Shown in pieces: positions 33,683 to 42,776 of a stretch of DNA of 61,777 nucleotides. The notes under the pieces were generated by a model. That model saw only the letters and a list, made by a program, of their open reading frames with translations, ran no database searches and was not told where the DNA came from. Numbering within the stretch: position 1 is the stretch's first letter; each line of letters opens with the position of its first letter. The stretch is from Candidatus Sabulitectum sp. GTDB lineage: Bacteria > Fermentibacterota > Fermentibacteria > Fermentibacterales > JCC-6. The translations under genes and the position numbers were made by a program. The DNA lies in contig JAIOSV010000105.1 in assembly GCA_021107435.1 (NCBI GenBank), positions 1 through 61,777 of the forward strand, in the 5' to 3' direction.

Positions 33683-34843
33683 ATGGCTGTTGGACTGATT
33701 ACCGGTTTGCTGTTTGGGGCCATCGTTGTTTACATTATTTTTCAGATTCTTATGAAAAAGAAACTTGGCAAGGCTTCCGATTCAGCCGCCGCGCTCACAA
33801 AAGTTGCCAGAAGAGCAACCGCTGAAGCTTCAAGTCTGAGACTGAAGGTACAGGAATTTGAGAAAGGACAGCGGGAGGGAAGCGATCTGATTCTGCTTTT
33901 CCCTGATCTGGTAAAGATGATATTCACCGGCAGGGACAGCGATGAAGTGGTGAGTTTCGTGAACAGAGCCTGTCAGAGTTTGCTGAAAGCCAATGAATCA
34001 GCCGTGTTTCTTGCTGACAGAACCGGAGCCAGGCTTGGCCTTTCCGCATCTACCGGACTTGATGATGTGCTGGGAAAAAGGATGAACCTCGGGCTTGGGG
34101 ATGGTTTTGTAGGTCTGGCGGCAGAGACAGGAAGACTTTTGTTCAGGGGCGAAATAGAGAAAGAAAGCGTACTTGTTAGAAGAAACATGATAATGAGTGA
34201 CATTCCCGGATTTAAACCGGAGTACGCAGCCCCTATGCAGGTGGAAGGGGTTCTCTACGGAGTTATTACCGTTAGCGCGTTCGAGGACAGTGGAACGATG
34301 AGAAGGGAAACGCTTAGAGCTCTGGCAGCGGTGGGAGCTGCGGCACTGGTTAATGTAAGGCTTCTTGAACGATTCAGCAGATCCTCAAATCTGGACCCGG
34401 AAACAGGCTTTTCCGCAAAGGCTGCTCTTGAGCCGGCTTTGGAGAATGAGCTTGAACGAGTAGAAAGATTTGGAAGTTCTCTGGCAGTAATTGAGCTGGA
34501 GCTCAAAGCTGCTGAATCTGACAGTTCCAGCTCCAGAGAAATAATGAGTGTAGCCGCGAAACATCTTATTTCATCTCTTCGCAACATTGATATTGGCATC
34601 AGAACAGGTAGAGGTACAATTATTCTTCTTCTTCCGGGAACTGATACAGATGGAATGAAGTCTGTGACAGGAAAACTGGGAGGAGAGCTTCCTCTGCTCA
34701 GCACAGATGATGGATCTCATGTGGGATCCGCAGGTATCAGAAGTATTGTGGTGGAAGGGGGCTCAAGGCTTGACGCACGAGATTTGCTTGATCGATTGAG
34801 ATCAAAGGAATCAATGGAATTTGAAGGGTACTACGAGGCTTAG
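33683..34843 (+). CDS. Membrane-anchored GAF protein with degenerate GGDEF domain
   Basis: A 386-residue protein: one N-terminal transmembrane helix (LITGLLFGAIVVYIIFQILM), a short coiled-coil region, a GAF domain (~residues 75-215; ESAVFLADRTGARLGLSAS, GDGFVGLAAETGR) and a diguanylate-cyclase-like domain starting at LDPETGFSAKAALEPAL. At the active site the sequence is DIGIRTGRGTIILLLPG, so the GGDEF signature is replaced by a TGRGT-type sequence; cyclic-di-GMP synthesis is unlikely. Position between purB and purL, in a block with 10-30-bp gaps, suggests sensing of a nucleotide or small ligand by the GAF domain, but this is inference. Confidence 0.78.
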   Translation: MAVGLITGLLFGAIVVYIIFQILMKKKLGKASDSAAALTKVARRATAEASSLRLKVQEFEKGQREGSDLILLFPDLVKMIFTGRDSDEVVSFVNRACQSLLKANESAVFLADRTGARLGLSASTGLDDVLGKRMNLGLGDGFVGLAAETGRLLFRGEIEKESVLVRRNMIMSDIPGFKPEYAAPMQVEGVLYGVITVSAFEDSGTMRRETLRALAAVGAAALVNVRLLERFSRSSNLDPETGFSAKAALEPALENELERVERFGSSLAVIELELKAAESDSSSSREIMSVAAKHLISSLRNIDIGIRTGRGTIILLLPGTDTDGMKSVTGKLGGELPLLSTDDGSHVGSAGIRSIVVEGGSRLDARDLLDRLRSKESMEFEGYYEA

Positions 34844-34852
34844 GAAGGTGAT

Positions 34853-37132
34853 ATGTCAAGAATACCAGGCAGGGAAGAGCTGAAGAAGGAGATATCCTCT
34901 CGCAGTCTGGCAATGACCGTGGAAGAGGCGGAAAAACTTGCCGGCTACGTGGATAGAATGCCGACTCCATTGGAGTTTCATCTGTTTGACACCATGTGGA
35001 GTGAGCATTGTTCATACAAAAGCTCAAAGCCTGTGTTGAGAACTCTGCCCACTGATTCTCCGGGGGTTGTTATAGGCCCGGGCGAGGACGCCGGTATAGT
35101 AAGTTTCTGTCATCAGAATGGCAGAGAATGGGATCTTGTTGTAGCCCATGAAAGCCATAACCACCCTTCTCAGGTTCTTCCTGTTGAGGGAGCGGCAACA
35201 GGTGTAGGCGGAATTGTCAGAGATGTCTACTGTATGGGAGCCCGGGTTACTGGTTCAATGGATCTTCTTCGCTTTGGAGACCCCGAAGGTGTCAAGGGTG
35301 AAACAACCAGGGGAATTGTCAGGGGAGTTGTAGAGGGTATCTGGAAGTACGGCAATGCTCTGGGCGTCCCCAATATGGGTGGAGACACAGAATTTCATCC
35401 CGGATACGATGATAACTGTCTGGTTAATGTTGTGGCTTTCGGCATTGTGCCCCACGACAGGATTGTACACAGTTTTGTTCCTGAGGAAGCACACAAAGAG
35501 CCCTATGTTCTTATTCTTACAGGCAAACCCACAGACGACACAGGATTTGGCGGTGCTACTTTTGCCAGTGAGGATCTGGATGGTGAGCAGGGAATGGGAT
35601 CTGTCCAGGTGGCTGACCCCTTTCTTAAACGAGTGCTTTCAGAGGCTAACCAGGCTGTTCTTGATATGCTGTTTGAAAAAGGCGTGAAGTTTGGATTCAA
35701 GGATCTGGGTGCCGGAGGCATCGCGTGCGTTACAAGTGAGCTGGCAGCCCACGGAGGTCTGGGAATTGATGTGGACCTGGACGCAGTACCGGTTTCAATT
35801 GAGAATCTTTCCCCCGAGGTGATTGCCTGCAGTGAAACCCAGGAAAGGTACGGATTGGCTGTACCGGCTTTTGTGGCAGATGATGTTCTCGCCTTGTACA
35901 ATGAAAGGTTTGAGTTGCCCAGACTCTTTCCTCATTGTCGAGCAGCGGTTATTGGAAGATTCAACTCCAAACCTGTATACAATGTGATATGCCGCGGGAA
36001 GAATGTTGCGGAAACCCCCGTAAACTACATTACGGAAGGTGTTGTTTATCAGCGGGAAGAATGTCCTGTGGACAGCGGAGCGCCGGAACCTGCGGAAAGA
36101 CCCTGCGATCCCTCAAAAGACCTGATAAGAATACTGACTTCAATTTCCGGGTGCAGCAGAAAACACATCTGGTCATTCTATGATTCTGAAGTACAGGGTG
36201 TTACAAGGCTCAGACCGGGAGAGGCTGATTCATGTGTTTCTGTTCCCGTGGAGGGCTCCCGCGCGGGACTTGCAGTAAGCGGAGATGGCAACCCCTGGTA
36301 TGGAGAACTTGATCCATTCCTGGGTGGAGCTCACGCAGTGGGTGAAGCTGTAAGAAATGTTGTAGCGACCGGTGCAACTCCCATATGCGCTACTGACTGC
36401 TTGAATTTTGGGAATCCTGAAGATCCGAAAGCCTTCTGGCAGTTTAAGCAGGCTGTAGCAGGCATTGCTGATGCCTGCTGCGCGCTGGGGTTCAGTGGAG
36501 GTGACTACCCACTGCCCATTGTCTCAGGCAATGTGAGCTTTTACAACCAGTCAGCGGGGGGAAAGGCTATTCCTCCTTCTCCCATTGTCGCGGTTTTCGG
36601 GAAAATTCATGACCACAGGAAAGCCACTGATATCGTACTCCGTAAAGCAGGCAATCTGATTCTGCTTATTGGTACCAGAAAAGATGAACTGGGAGGAAGC
36701 CTTTTCTACCGTACCTGTCTTGGTCATTGCGGAGGAACAGTTCCAGCATTCAGGAGTTCCCTGGAGAAAAGGATGGCAGACTGGGTTCTTGGAGTGATTC
36801 ACGACAAAAGAGCTCATTCGGTACACGACATAAGCGGAGGCGGTCTTGCAATTGCCGGAGCCGAGATGGCTTTATCCAGTGAAAGATTTGGCATTGAATT
36901 CTCTCTTGATTCAAATCCCGTCACTCTTTTTTCTGAGACACCGGGCTATCTTGTGGAAGTTGATCCCCGTTTTATTGAAGATGTCACACTGCCTGAATTC
37001 GTTTCTGTGGCTGGAAGGGTTTGTGACGGGTGTTCAGTTTCAGGCAATGGGTGGTCAGTTGATCTGGAGTCTTTGAGAAAAGAGTGGTCGGATAAACTGG
37101 CTTCAGTTATCTGGAGAGAGGAGGGTGTCTGA
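34853..37132 (+). CDS. purL: Phosphoribosylformylglycinamidine synthase subunit PurL
   Basis: A 759-residue PurL of the small (multi-subunit) type. MWSEHCSYKSSKPVL and VAHESHNHPSQVLP are the conserved N-terminal catalytic segments, followed by GVGGIVRDVYCMGA and KDLGAGGIACVTSELA, and in the second half GNVSFYNQSAG and HDISGGGLAIAG. It converts FGAR to FGAM using ammonia channelled from PurQ. GGAAGGTGAT precedes ATG 34853. Its stop overlaps the purQ ATG (TGATG). The type requires PurQ and PurS as partners, both of which follow. Confidence 0.97.
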   Translation: MSRIPGREELKKEISSRSLAMTVEEAEKLAGYVDRMPTPLEFHLFDTMWSEHCSYKSSKPVLRTLPTDSPGVVIGPGEDAGIVSFCHQNGREWDLVVAHESHNHPSQVLPVEGAATGVGGIVRDVYCMGARVTGSMDLLRFGDPEGVKGETTRGIVRGVVEGIWKYGNALGVPNMGGDTEFHPGYDDNCLVNVVAFGIVPHDRIVHSFVPEEAHKEPYVLILTGKPTDDTGFGGATFASEDLDGEQGMGSVQVADPFLKRVLSEANQAVLDMLFEKGVKFGFKDLGAGGIACVTSELAAHGGLGIDVDLDAVPVSIENLSPEVIACSETQERYGLAVPAFVADDVLALYNERFELPRLFPHCRAAVIGRFNSKPVYNVICRGKNVAETPVNYITEGVVYQREECPVDSGAPEPAERPCDPSKDLIRILTSISGCSRKHIWSFYDSEVQGVTRLRPGEADSCVSVPVEGSRAGLAVSGDGNPWYGELDPFLGGAHAVGEAVRNVVATGATPICATDCLNFGNPEDPKAFWQFKQAVAGIADACCALGFSGGDYPLPIVSGNVSFYNQSAGGKAIPPSPIVAVFGKIHDHRKATDIVLRKAGNLILLIGTRKDELGGSLFYRTCLGHCGGTVPAFRSSLEKRMADWVLGVIHDKRAHSVHDISGGGLAIAGAEMALSSERFGIEFSLDSNPVTLFSETPGYLVEVDPRFIEDVTLPEFVSVAGRVCDGCSVSGNGWSVDLESLRKEWSDKLASVIWREEGV

Positions 37133-37950
37133 TGTCCCGCGCAGCTGTTATCAGATTCCCGGGTTCCAACTGTGAGTTCGAGACTGCCAGAGCACTCAAA
37201 AATTCAGGCCTAAACGCCCGGATTTATAACTGGAACGATATTGAACTGCTTTCAGACAACAGAGCTGATGCTTATGTGCTTCCCGGCGGATTCTCTTTTC
37301 AGGATCGGATCAGGGCTGGTGTTGTAGCCTCCCGGGAGAGTATCATGGATTTAATTTTTGAAGAGGCGGTGAATGGAAAACCCATTCTCGGCATCTGCAA
37401 TGGTGCCCAGGTACTGCTGGAAAGCGGTCTGGTTCCCGGCTGGAAGCCAGGGTCTGTACAAGGGGCACTGGCTGGAAATCTCGCACCTGGCAGAAGCGGG
37501 TATCTCTCTGGCTGGATTAACCTGAAACCCGCATCTGAAGCGATTGAAAGGTGCCCGTGGCTTTGCGCTATGAGTGGCGAACCCATTCCAGTGCCATTTG
37601 CCCATGCCGAAGGCAGATTTGTCTTCAGAAAAGAAGATACGGAAAGTGTAAAAAGCCATATCGGTCTTACTTACTGTGAAGTTGACGGCTCTGCTCCTGA
37701 CGGTTATCCTGCGAACCCGAACGGCTCAGCACTTGATGTGGCAGCTCTTATGAACGTTGACGGCAATGTTCTTGCGATGATGCCTCACCCTGAACGGAGT
37801 TTTTACCTCTGGCAGGTTCCTCCTGATCTGAAAGGTCCATGGGGTGACATGAGGAGGAATTCATCCTTGAAGGGGCTGGAGGATCAGCCCGGACCGGGAG
37901 CCATTATTTTCAAAAGTCTTGCGAAGTATCTGGGAGGAAATAATGGATAG
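37132..37950 (+). CDS. purQ: Phosphoribosylformylglycinamidine synthase glutaminase subunit PurQ
   Basis: A 272-residue class I glutamine amidotransferase. VIRFPGSNCEFETARAL is the usual PurQ N-terminus; the nucleophile Cys is in GICNGAQVL and the His-Glu pair in MMPHPERSF. It supplies ammonia to PurL. It is about 40 residues longer than many PurQ proteins, with a C-terminal part (WQVPPDLKGPWGDMRR) resembling the end of the glutaminase domain of the large single-chain PurL. It overlaps the PurS-like gene by eight bases. Confidence 0.95.
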   Translation: MSRAAVIRFPGSNCEFETARALKNSGLNARIYNWNDIELLSDNRADAYVLPGGFSFQDRIRAGVVASRESIMDLIFEEAVNGKPILGICNGAQVLLESGLVPGWKPGSVQGALAGNLAPGRSGYLSGWINLKPASEAIERCPWLCAMSGEPIPVPFAHAEGRFVFRKEDTESVKSHIGLTYCEVDGSAPDGYPANPNGSALDVAALMNVDGNVLAMMPHPERSFYLWQVPPDLKGPWGDMRRNSSLKGLEDQPGPGAIIFKSLAKYLGGNNG

Positions 37951-38452
37951 AGTTAAGGTCGCGGTATACCTGAAGACACCTGATCCCCAGGCGGTGACTG
38001 CTCTCAACACAATCAAGGCAATGAGGCTTCTTCTTCCTCCACTGAAGCTCCAGCGGTATGATCTGTGGGAGTTTGAAGTTTCCAGGGGAGGAAGGAATAC
38101 TGTTTCGGAACTGGTTGGCCATTTCTCTGACATTGTCAATCCCAATAAGCAGACATGGTTCTTTCCAGAGGAGGACTCTTCTCTTGCCGGGGAGGATACG
38201 GAATTGCAGTGGGTAGGTATTGCTGTTCGGGATCATGTTGACAGTGCCAGCGAAAACTGGACAGAACTTCTCAAGCGGAGAGGCTTTCCTGTTGAGTCGT
38301 TGCGCTACAGCGTTCTCTGGCGGTTTGGATACCTGAAAGATACTGATGAAGCACTCACAAAGAAAATGGCTCTGGATCTTTCCGTGAGTCATACAAGAGC
38401 GGGCGGTCTGTTCAGTAATCCTGTTTCCCAGGAGGTTTCTTTCTGGATCTGA
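37943..38452 (+). CDS. Duplicated PurS-like protein
   Basis: A 169-residue protein located where purS is expected, after purQ. PurS is normally ~80 residues. The first half (RVKVAVYLKTPDPQAVTAL, then TVSELVGHFSDIVNPNKQTW) follows the PurS pattern of a first strand, a D-P-x helix, a central strand and a second helix. The second half (WVGIAVRDHVDSASENW, then LLKRRGFPVESLRYSVLW and ALTKKMALDLSVS) repeats the beta-alpha-beta-alpha order with weaker identity. PurS dimers bridge PurL and PurQ; a tandem copy could act as a built-in dimer. GGGAGG precedes ATG 37943. The assignment rests on position and fold pattern. Confidence 0.6.
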   Translation: MDRVKVAVYLKTPDPQAVTALNTIKAMRLLLPPLKLQRYDLWEFEVSRGGRNTVSELVGHFSDIVNPNKQTWFFPEEDSSLAGEDTELQWVGIAVRDHVDSASENWTELLKRRGFPVESLRYSVLWRFGYLKDTDEALTKKMALDLSVSHTRAGGLFSNPVSQEVSFWI

Positions 38453-38460
38453 AAAAGAAT

Positions 38461-40815
38461 GTGTTTTTCGATGCACTGAAAGAGGTGAACCGGCCGCAGC
38501 AATATATAGGACTTGAATACAACGCTTCTCCGAAAAGATCAGGTTCCCGGGTTACTCTGGTTTATCCTGACACATATGAACTTGGAGCATCCAACTTCGG
38601 TCTCAAAGTTGTGCGGCATCTGTTGCTTAAGGCAGGTGAGTACTCCGTAAGGCGCGGGTTTCATCCTGCAGCTGATATGTATCGGATAATGCGTGAAAGA
38701 GATCTTGAGTGGCTTGATCTTGAAGCAGGAGATCCCATTTCTGAAAGTGCAGTGGTAGGGTTCGGCATTTCGACAGAAATTCTTTTCACCAATGTTCTTT
38801 CACTGCTTGACCTGATGAAGCTGGAATTACGATCAGAAAATCGCTGCGACGGTGATCCAATAATTCTCGCGGGGGGTGGCGGGCTGGCAAATCCCGTTCC
38901 TCTTATGCCCTTTGTGGATGTCTTTTTCCTTGGCGAAGCTGAAGCAGGGCTTTTACCGCTGATGGAAATTCTGTGCTCAAGTCTGAATCGGAAAGAAAAA
39001 CTGCTGAAAGCTGCTGATCTGCGCTCGGTGCTGGTTCCCATGTATCATGACGGTGAGACTGTTCGCTGGGCAATTGCCGGGAGAATGGAAATCGAAGATG
39101 CTCCCGTTAAGCAGATTGTTCCCATGGCCACAGTGGCTCACGACCGGGCAGTTGTGGAGATCTCAAGGGGTTGCACCCGCGGCTGCCGGTTCTGTCAGGC
39201 TTCACACTTATCAAGGCCTGTTCGGGAAAGATCACCGGAAGATGTTCTGGAACTGATAAGGAAATCTGTTAACTGTACAGGATGGGAGCAGGCCGGTGTG
39301 CTAACACTCTCTTTCAGCGATTACTCAAGGTTGAATGAACTGCTTGATGGGTTCAGCGCTGCTGAAGAGGAGATGCATCTCAGAATATCCCAGCCCTCCC
39401 TGAGGCCGGATACTCTCCCGGGACTCAGTAGCAGAAGATTCTTTAAGGGCAGCCTGACAATGGCTCCTGAAGCAGGCAGTGAGCGGATGAGGAAAATCAT
39501 TAACAAGCCCTTGTCAAATGATGAAATACTCCAGGCTGCTGAAACTGCTTCACGAATGGGTGCCCGTGGAATCAAACTCTACTTTATGGTTGGTCTTCCC
39601 GGCGAAACTGATGAGGATATTCATGCAATCGCCACTCTTGCGGACTCAATCGCGAAAATCATGGGGAAAAAAAGAAAGGTTACTGCTGCTATTTCTCCAT
39701 TTGTTCCAAAACCTCACACTCCGTTCCAATGGGTTACCCGGCCGGGGCACGAAGAACTCTGGAGAAGAATTCAGCTTGTAAGGAGCAATTGCAGAAGGGC
39801 CAGAGTTTCCTGGAACGATCCAAAGGTTTCCGCGGTTGAATATTTGCTGTGTACCGGCGGTAAGGATTCTCAGAATATTCTGGAGAGGGCTTACCGTGAA
39901 GGAGCGGTTTTTGACGGGTGGAGTGATCTCTTCCGCTGGGATGTCTGGGAGAAGTTTGCCGGCGAAGCCCGGCACGCGAATTTCCACGTTGGAAACCCGC
40001 TTCCCTGGGATTTTGTGGATACAGGTATAAGCAGGGAGTGGTTGATCCGGGAGTATGCGCGTTCCCTGAAAGGGGAGACTCTTCCTGATTGCAGAGCAGC
40101 AGGCTGCAGTGGCTGCGGGGCTTGTGACGGAAACGTACCGCCTTTCCCTGAATTGATCATCTCCAGCAGTGAGGTAAAGGGGTGTCCTGCGGGAAATCTT
40201 CCTCTTGAGAGAGTTCGCCTGAGGTATTCAAAGAATGGCCTCTCCCGATTTACCTCGCACCTTGATATGGTGAGAATGTGGACAAGAGTACTGAGAAGAA
40301 GTGGTCTTCCTGTGTACTACAGTTCCGGTTTCGCGAGGCGGATGAAACTGGTCTTTTCACAGCCGATTCCTCTGGGCATGAGCAGTGACAGCGAGTATCT
40401 GGATTTTCAATTGATGGAGTCTGTTAATCTTGACCGGGTACTGAGGTCTCTTTCTCAGGCGCTTCCCGCAGGTTTCAGGATAACCGCCTTGAAGAAGATT
40501 TCGGGGAAGTACAAATCACCCGGGTTTTTAACCGCTGCGGCAGAGTATATTATTGATGGAATTGACAGTACCGATAAACTGGTAGATTACCTGAGAGGGA
40601 AAAAGCTTGTATTGTCCATCTCAGTTGTTGGCAAGAATAAAGTATGTGTGATCTCCGATCCTCAAAAAGGAGCTTCCAGACCTGACAGGGTTATGGATGC
40701 TGCTGGCGTGAGGTGGAGATCTATTGTCAGAAGTAACATTTACGCTAAGGATCAGGCGGGGCGACTTGTGCCGCTGATTGCAGTAGCTGAAGGAGAAATA
40801 GTAAATGAAGGTTGA
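38461..40815 (+). CDS. Radical SAM protein of the TIGR03960/TIGR03936 (DUF2344) type
   Basis: A 784-residue protein. The N-terminal region (VTLVYPDTYELGASNFGLK) is the cobalamin-binding-like domain of this family. The radical SAM cluster motif is GCTRGCRFCQASH (C-x3-C-x2-C), with APEAGSERMRKIINK and GLPGETDED downstream. The C-terminal ~220 residues (RVRLRYSKNGLSRFTSHLD, then SSGFARRMKLVFSQPIPLG) are the DUF2344 domain. The family is commonly found next to rng and rplU, as here; its reaction is not firmly established. GTG 38461 has a poor ribosome-binding site; CTG 38443, seven bases after GGAGG at 38431-38435, is an alternative start. The 3' end overlaps rng by 11 bp. Confidence 0.85.
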   Translation: MFFDALKEVNRPQQYIGLEYNASPKRSGSRVTLVYPDTYELGASNFGLKVVRHLLLKAGEYSVRRGFHPAADMYRIMRERDLEWLDLEAGDPISESAVVGFGISTEILFTNVLSLLDLMKLELRSENRCDGDPIILAGGGGLANPVPLMPFVDVFFLGEAEAGLLPLMEILCSSLNRKEKLLKAADLRSVLVPMYHDGETVRWAIAGRMEIEDAPVKQIVPMATVAHDRAVVEISRGCTRGCRFCQASHLSRPVRERSPEDVLELIRKSVNCTGWEQAGVLTLSFSDYSRLNELLDGFSAAEEEMHLRISQPSLRPDTLPGLSSRRFFKGSLTMAPEAGSERMRKIINKPLSNDEILQAAETASRMGARGIKLYFMVGLPGETDEDIHAIATLADSIAKIMGKKRKVTAAISPFVPKPHTPFQWVTRPGHEELWRRIQLVRSNCRRARVSWNDPKVSAVEYLLCTGGKDSQNILERAYREGAVFDGWSDLFRWDVWEKFAGEARHANFHVGNPLPWDFVDTGISREWLIREYARSLKGETLPDCRAAGCSGCGACDGNVPPFPELIISSSEVKGCPAGNLPLERVRLRYSKNGLSRFTSHLDMVRMWTRVLRRSGLPVYYSSGFARRMKLVFSQPIPLGMSSDSEYLDFQLMESVNLDRVLRSLSQALPAGFRITALKKISGKYKSPGFLTAAAEYIIDGIDSTDKLVDYLRGKKLVLSISVVGKNKVCVISDPQKGASRPDRVMDAAGVRWRSIVRSNIYAKDQAGRLVPLIAVAEGEIVNEG

Positions 40816-42352
40816 TTTTATTGTCAACCAGCATCCGGAAGTCACTCGAATTGCTGTTATGGAAGATGGCAGACTTATGGAGCTTATCGTCGAAATGGCA
40901 GACGACAAGCACATAGTCGGAAATATCTATCTGGGCAGAATTAACGCAGTGCTCCCTGGAATGCAGGCTGCTTTTGTGGATATCGGACTGGAAAGAAGTG
41001 CTTTTCTTCATGTATCTGATGTAAGAGAAAAGCTGGCTGATGAAAAAAGCTTCGCGAAAGCTCTTATGGACGGAAAACCGCCCAGGGCGGACGAGACCAG
41101 AAAACCGATTGAGAAGGTGCTGGAGAAGGGTAAAAGAATTCTCGTCCAGGTAACGAAGGAGCCCATAGGTACAAAAGGTGCCAGAGTGAGTACCAGAATA
41201 AGTATTGCCGGCAGGTATGTTGTCAGCATGCCTGGAGATTCAGTATCCGGAGTATCCAGAAAAATAACTGACCGTCAGGAAAGAAGCCGACTGAGAAAGA
41301 TTGTCCAGCAGGTTAGAACCGAAGGCTTTGGCATTATCGCAAGGACTGCCGGCATCGATAAGGACGAAGAGAGCTTCAGAACTGATGTGGAAAGGATTGT
41401 GAACAAGTGGAAGGAAATAGGTGCCCTTACCGCTAAATCCAGGGCACCGGCTCTTCTTCATCAGGAGCATGATCTTATCACAATGACTGTACGTGATCTG
41501 GTTTCTCCTGAAGTAAACTCAATTGTCAGTGATTCAAGGACTGTCGCAAAGCAGATCAGGAAGTATTTAAAGGCGTTCGATACCAGTGTTGCAGGCAAGG
41601 TAAAATTCTACAGGGGCAAGACACCAATTTTTGACCAGTACGGTATTGAGAAGGAAATTTCCGGTCTTGTTCGCAGGGAAGTCTCACTGAAAAGCGGGGG
41701 ATCAATTGTTATTGATCACACAGAGGCTCTTGTGGCAATTGATGTGAATACAAAAAGGTATGTCGGACGCAGAAGGCAGGAAGATACAATCTTGAAAACC
41801 AATATGGAAGCTGCCAGCGAGGTGGCTCGCCAGCTGCGCCTTCGAGATCTGGGCGGTATTATTGTGATTGACTTTATTGACATGGATAACTCATCCCATC
41901 GCGATAAAGTAGTGAATTGCCTTAGAGGTGAACTGGGAAGAGACAGGTCTCCTACGAAAACATGTCAGGTCAGCCCGATGGGACTGGTGGAAATGACGAG
42001 AAAACGTGTGAGGCCCAGCCTTGTTCAATCTATGTCAGGAGTATGCAAACACTGCGCCGGTACCGGCAGAATTCAAACACCGGTAAGTGTTCTCACTGGA
42101 GTGGAGCGCTTTCTGGAGAGGGCAGCCAACGGGAAGAAACACATGAATATGGTGGTAACCATTAATCCCGCTGTTGCAAAGTATCTCATGGAGGACGACG
42201 GAAGACGCCTTGAATACCTAACCGCGAGAAGTGACAGACTTTCAGTTCATATTCATGAGGATGAGAGGTTGTTGCAGGCAGAGTTTAAAGTGTTTTCTCT
42301 TGACACGCATGAAGATATTACAGGTTTGTACTCACCTGACACCAGAACTTGA
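40805..42352 (+). CDS. rng: Ribonuclease E/G family endoribonuclease
   Basis: A 515-residue RNase G-like protein. It begins with the RNase E/G N-terminus and an S1 domain (GNIYLGRINAVLPGMQAAF, then DIGLERSAFLHVSD). Catalytic acidic residues are in VAIDVNTKRY and GGIIVIDFIDMD. The zinc-link motif is CKHCAGTGR. It processes rRNA precursors and degrades mRNA; the long C-terminal scaffold of RNase E is missing. ATG 40805 overlaps the preceding radical SAM gene. The promoter-like element for rplU begins at its stop codon. Confidence 0.95.
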   Translation: MKVDFIVNQHPEVTRIAVMEDGRLMELIVEMADDKHIVGNIYLGRINAVLPGMQAAFVDIGLERSAFLHVSDVREKLADEKSFAKALMDGKPPRADETRKPIEKVLEKGKRILVQVTKEPIGTKGARVSTRISIAGRYVVSMPGDSVSGVSRKITDRQERSRLRKIVQQVRTEGFGIIARTAGIDKDEESFRTDVERIVNKWKEIGALTAKSRAPALLHQEHDLITMTVRDLVSPEVNSIVSDSRTVAKQIRKYLKAFDTSVAGKVKFYRGKTPIFDQYGIEKEISGLVRREVSLKSGGSIVIDHTEALVAIDVNTKRYVGRRRQEDTILKTNMEAASEVARQLRLRDLGGIIVIDFIDMDNSSHRDKVVNCLRGELGRDRSPTKTCQVSPMGLVEMTRKRVRPSLVQSMSGVCKHCAGTGRIQTPVSVLTGVERFLERAANGKKHMNMVVTINPAVAKYLMEDDGRRLEYLTARSDRLSVHIHEDERLLQAEFKVFSLDTHEDITGLYSPDTRT

Positions 42353-42377
42353 CCTTGAAGGGTTGAATTAGTATAAG
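42349..42377 (+). promoter_or_regulatory. Sigma-70-type promoter for rplU-folD
   Basis: TTGACC at 42349-42354 and TATAAG at 42372-42377 with exactly 17 bp between them. The element begins at the rng stop codon and leaves a leader of about 70 bp before rplU. It is the best promoter match I found in the window. Confidence 0.65.
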
Positions 42378-42451
42378 TTTGCGCAGTTCGAACAGGAGAT
42401 AGGACTACGCATTATTAGTGCATTTATGAGATAATTAAGTGGAGGTTTGAT

Positions 42452-42766
42452 TTGTACGCGATTATTAAAACAGGTGGAACTCAGCTCAGGGTTGAACCGG
42501 GTATGAAGTTGATGGTTCCCCGTCTTGCAGGAGAAGAGGGTGCTTCTCACATTTTCGAGGAAGTGCTTCTTGTTGCAAAAGATGATAAAGTTGTTGTGGG
42601 GCATCCGTATATTGATGGCATTAAGGTTCTGGCCAGAATTGTCGAGCAATCAAAGGGCCCCAAAGTTGTAGTTTTCAAGCGCAAGAGACGTAAAGGATAC
42701 GAAAGAAAGACCGGTCACAGGCAGCATCAGACCTGGGTTGAGATCGAGAAGATCACAAAAGGATAA
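42452..42766 (+). CDS. rplU: 50S ribosomal protein L21
   Basis: A 104-residue L21, starting at TTG 42452 after GTGGAGG. YAIIKTGGTQLRVEPGMKL is the conserved N-terminus and KRKRRKGYERKTGHRQHQT the rRNA-binding C-terminal signature. It follows rng, a common arrangement, but the usual partner rpmA (L27) is not next; folD follows after 10 bp. Confidence 0.96.
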   Translation: MYAIIKTGGTQLRVEPGMKLMVPRLAGEEGASHIFEEVLLVAKDDKVVVGHPYIDGIKVLARIVEQSKGPKVVVFKRKRRKGYERKTGHRQHQTWVEIEKITKG

Positions 42767-42776
42767 ACGGGATAGC

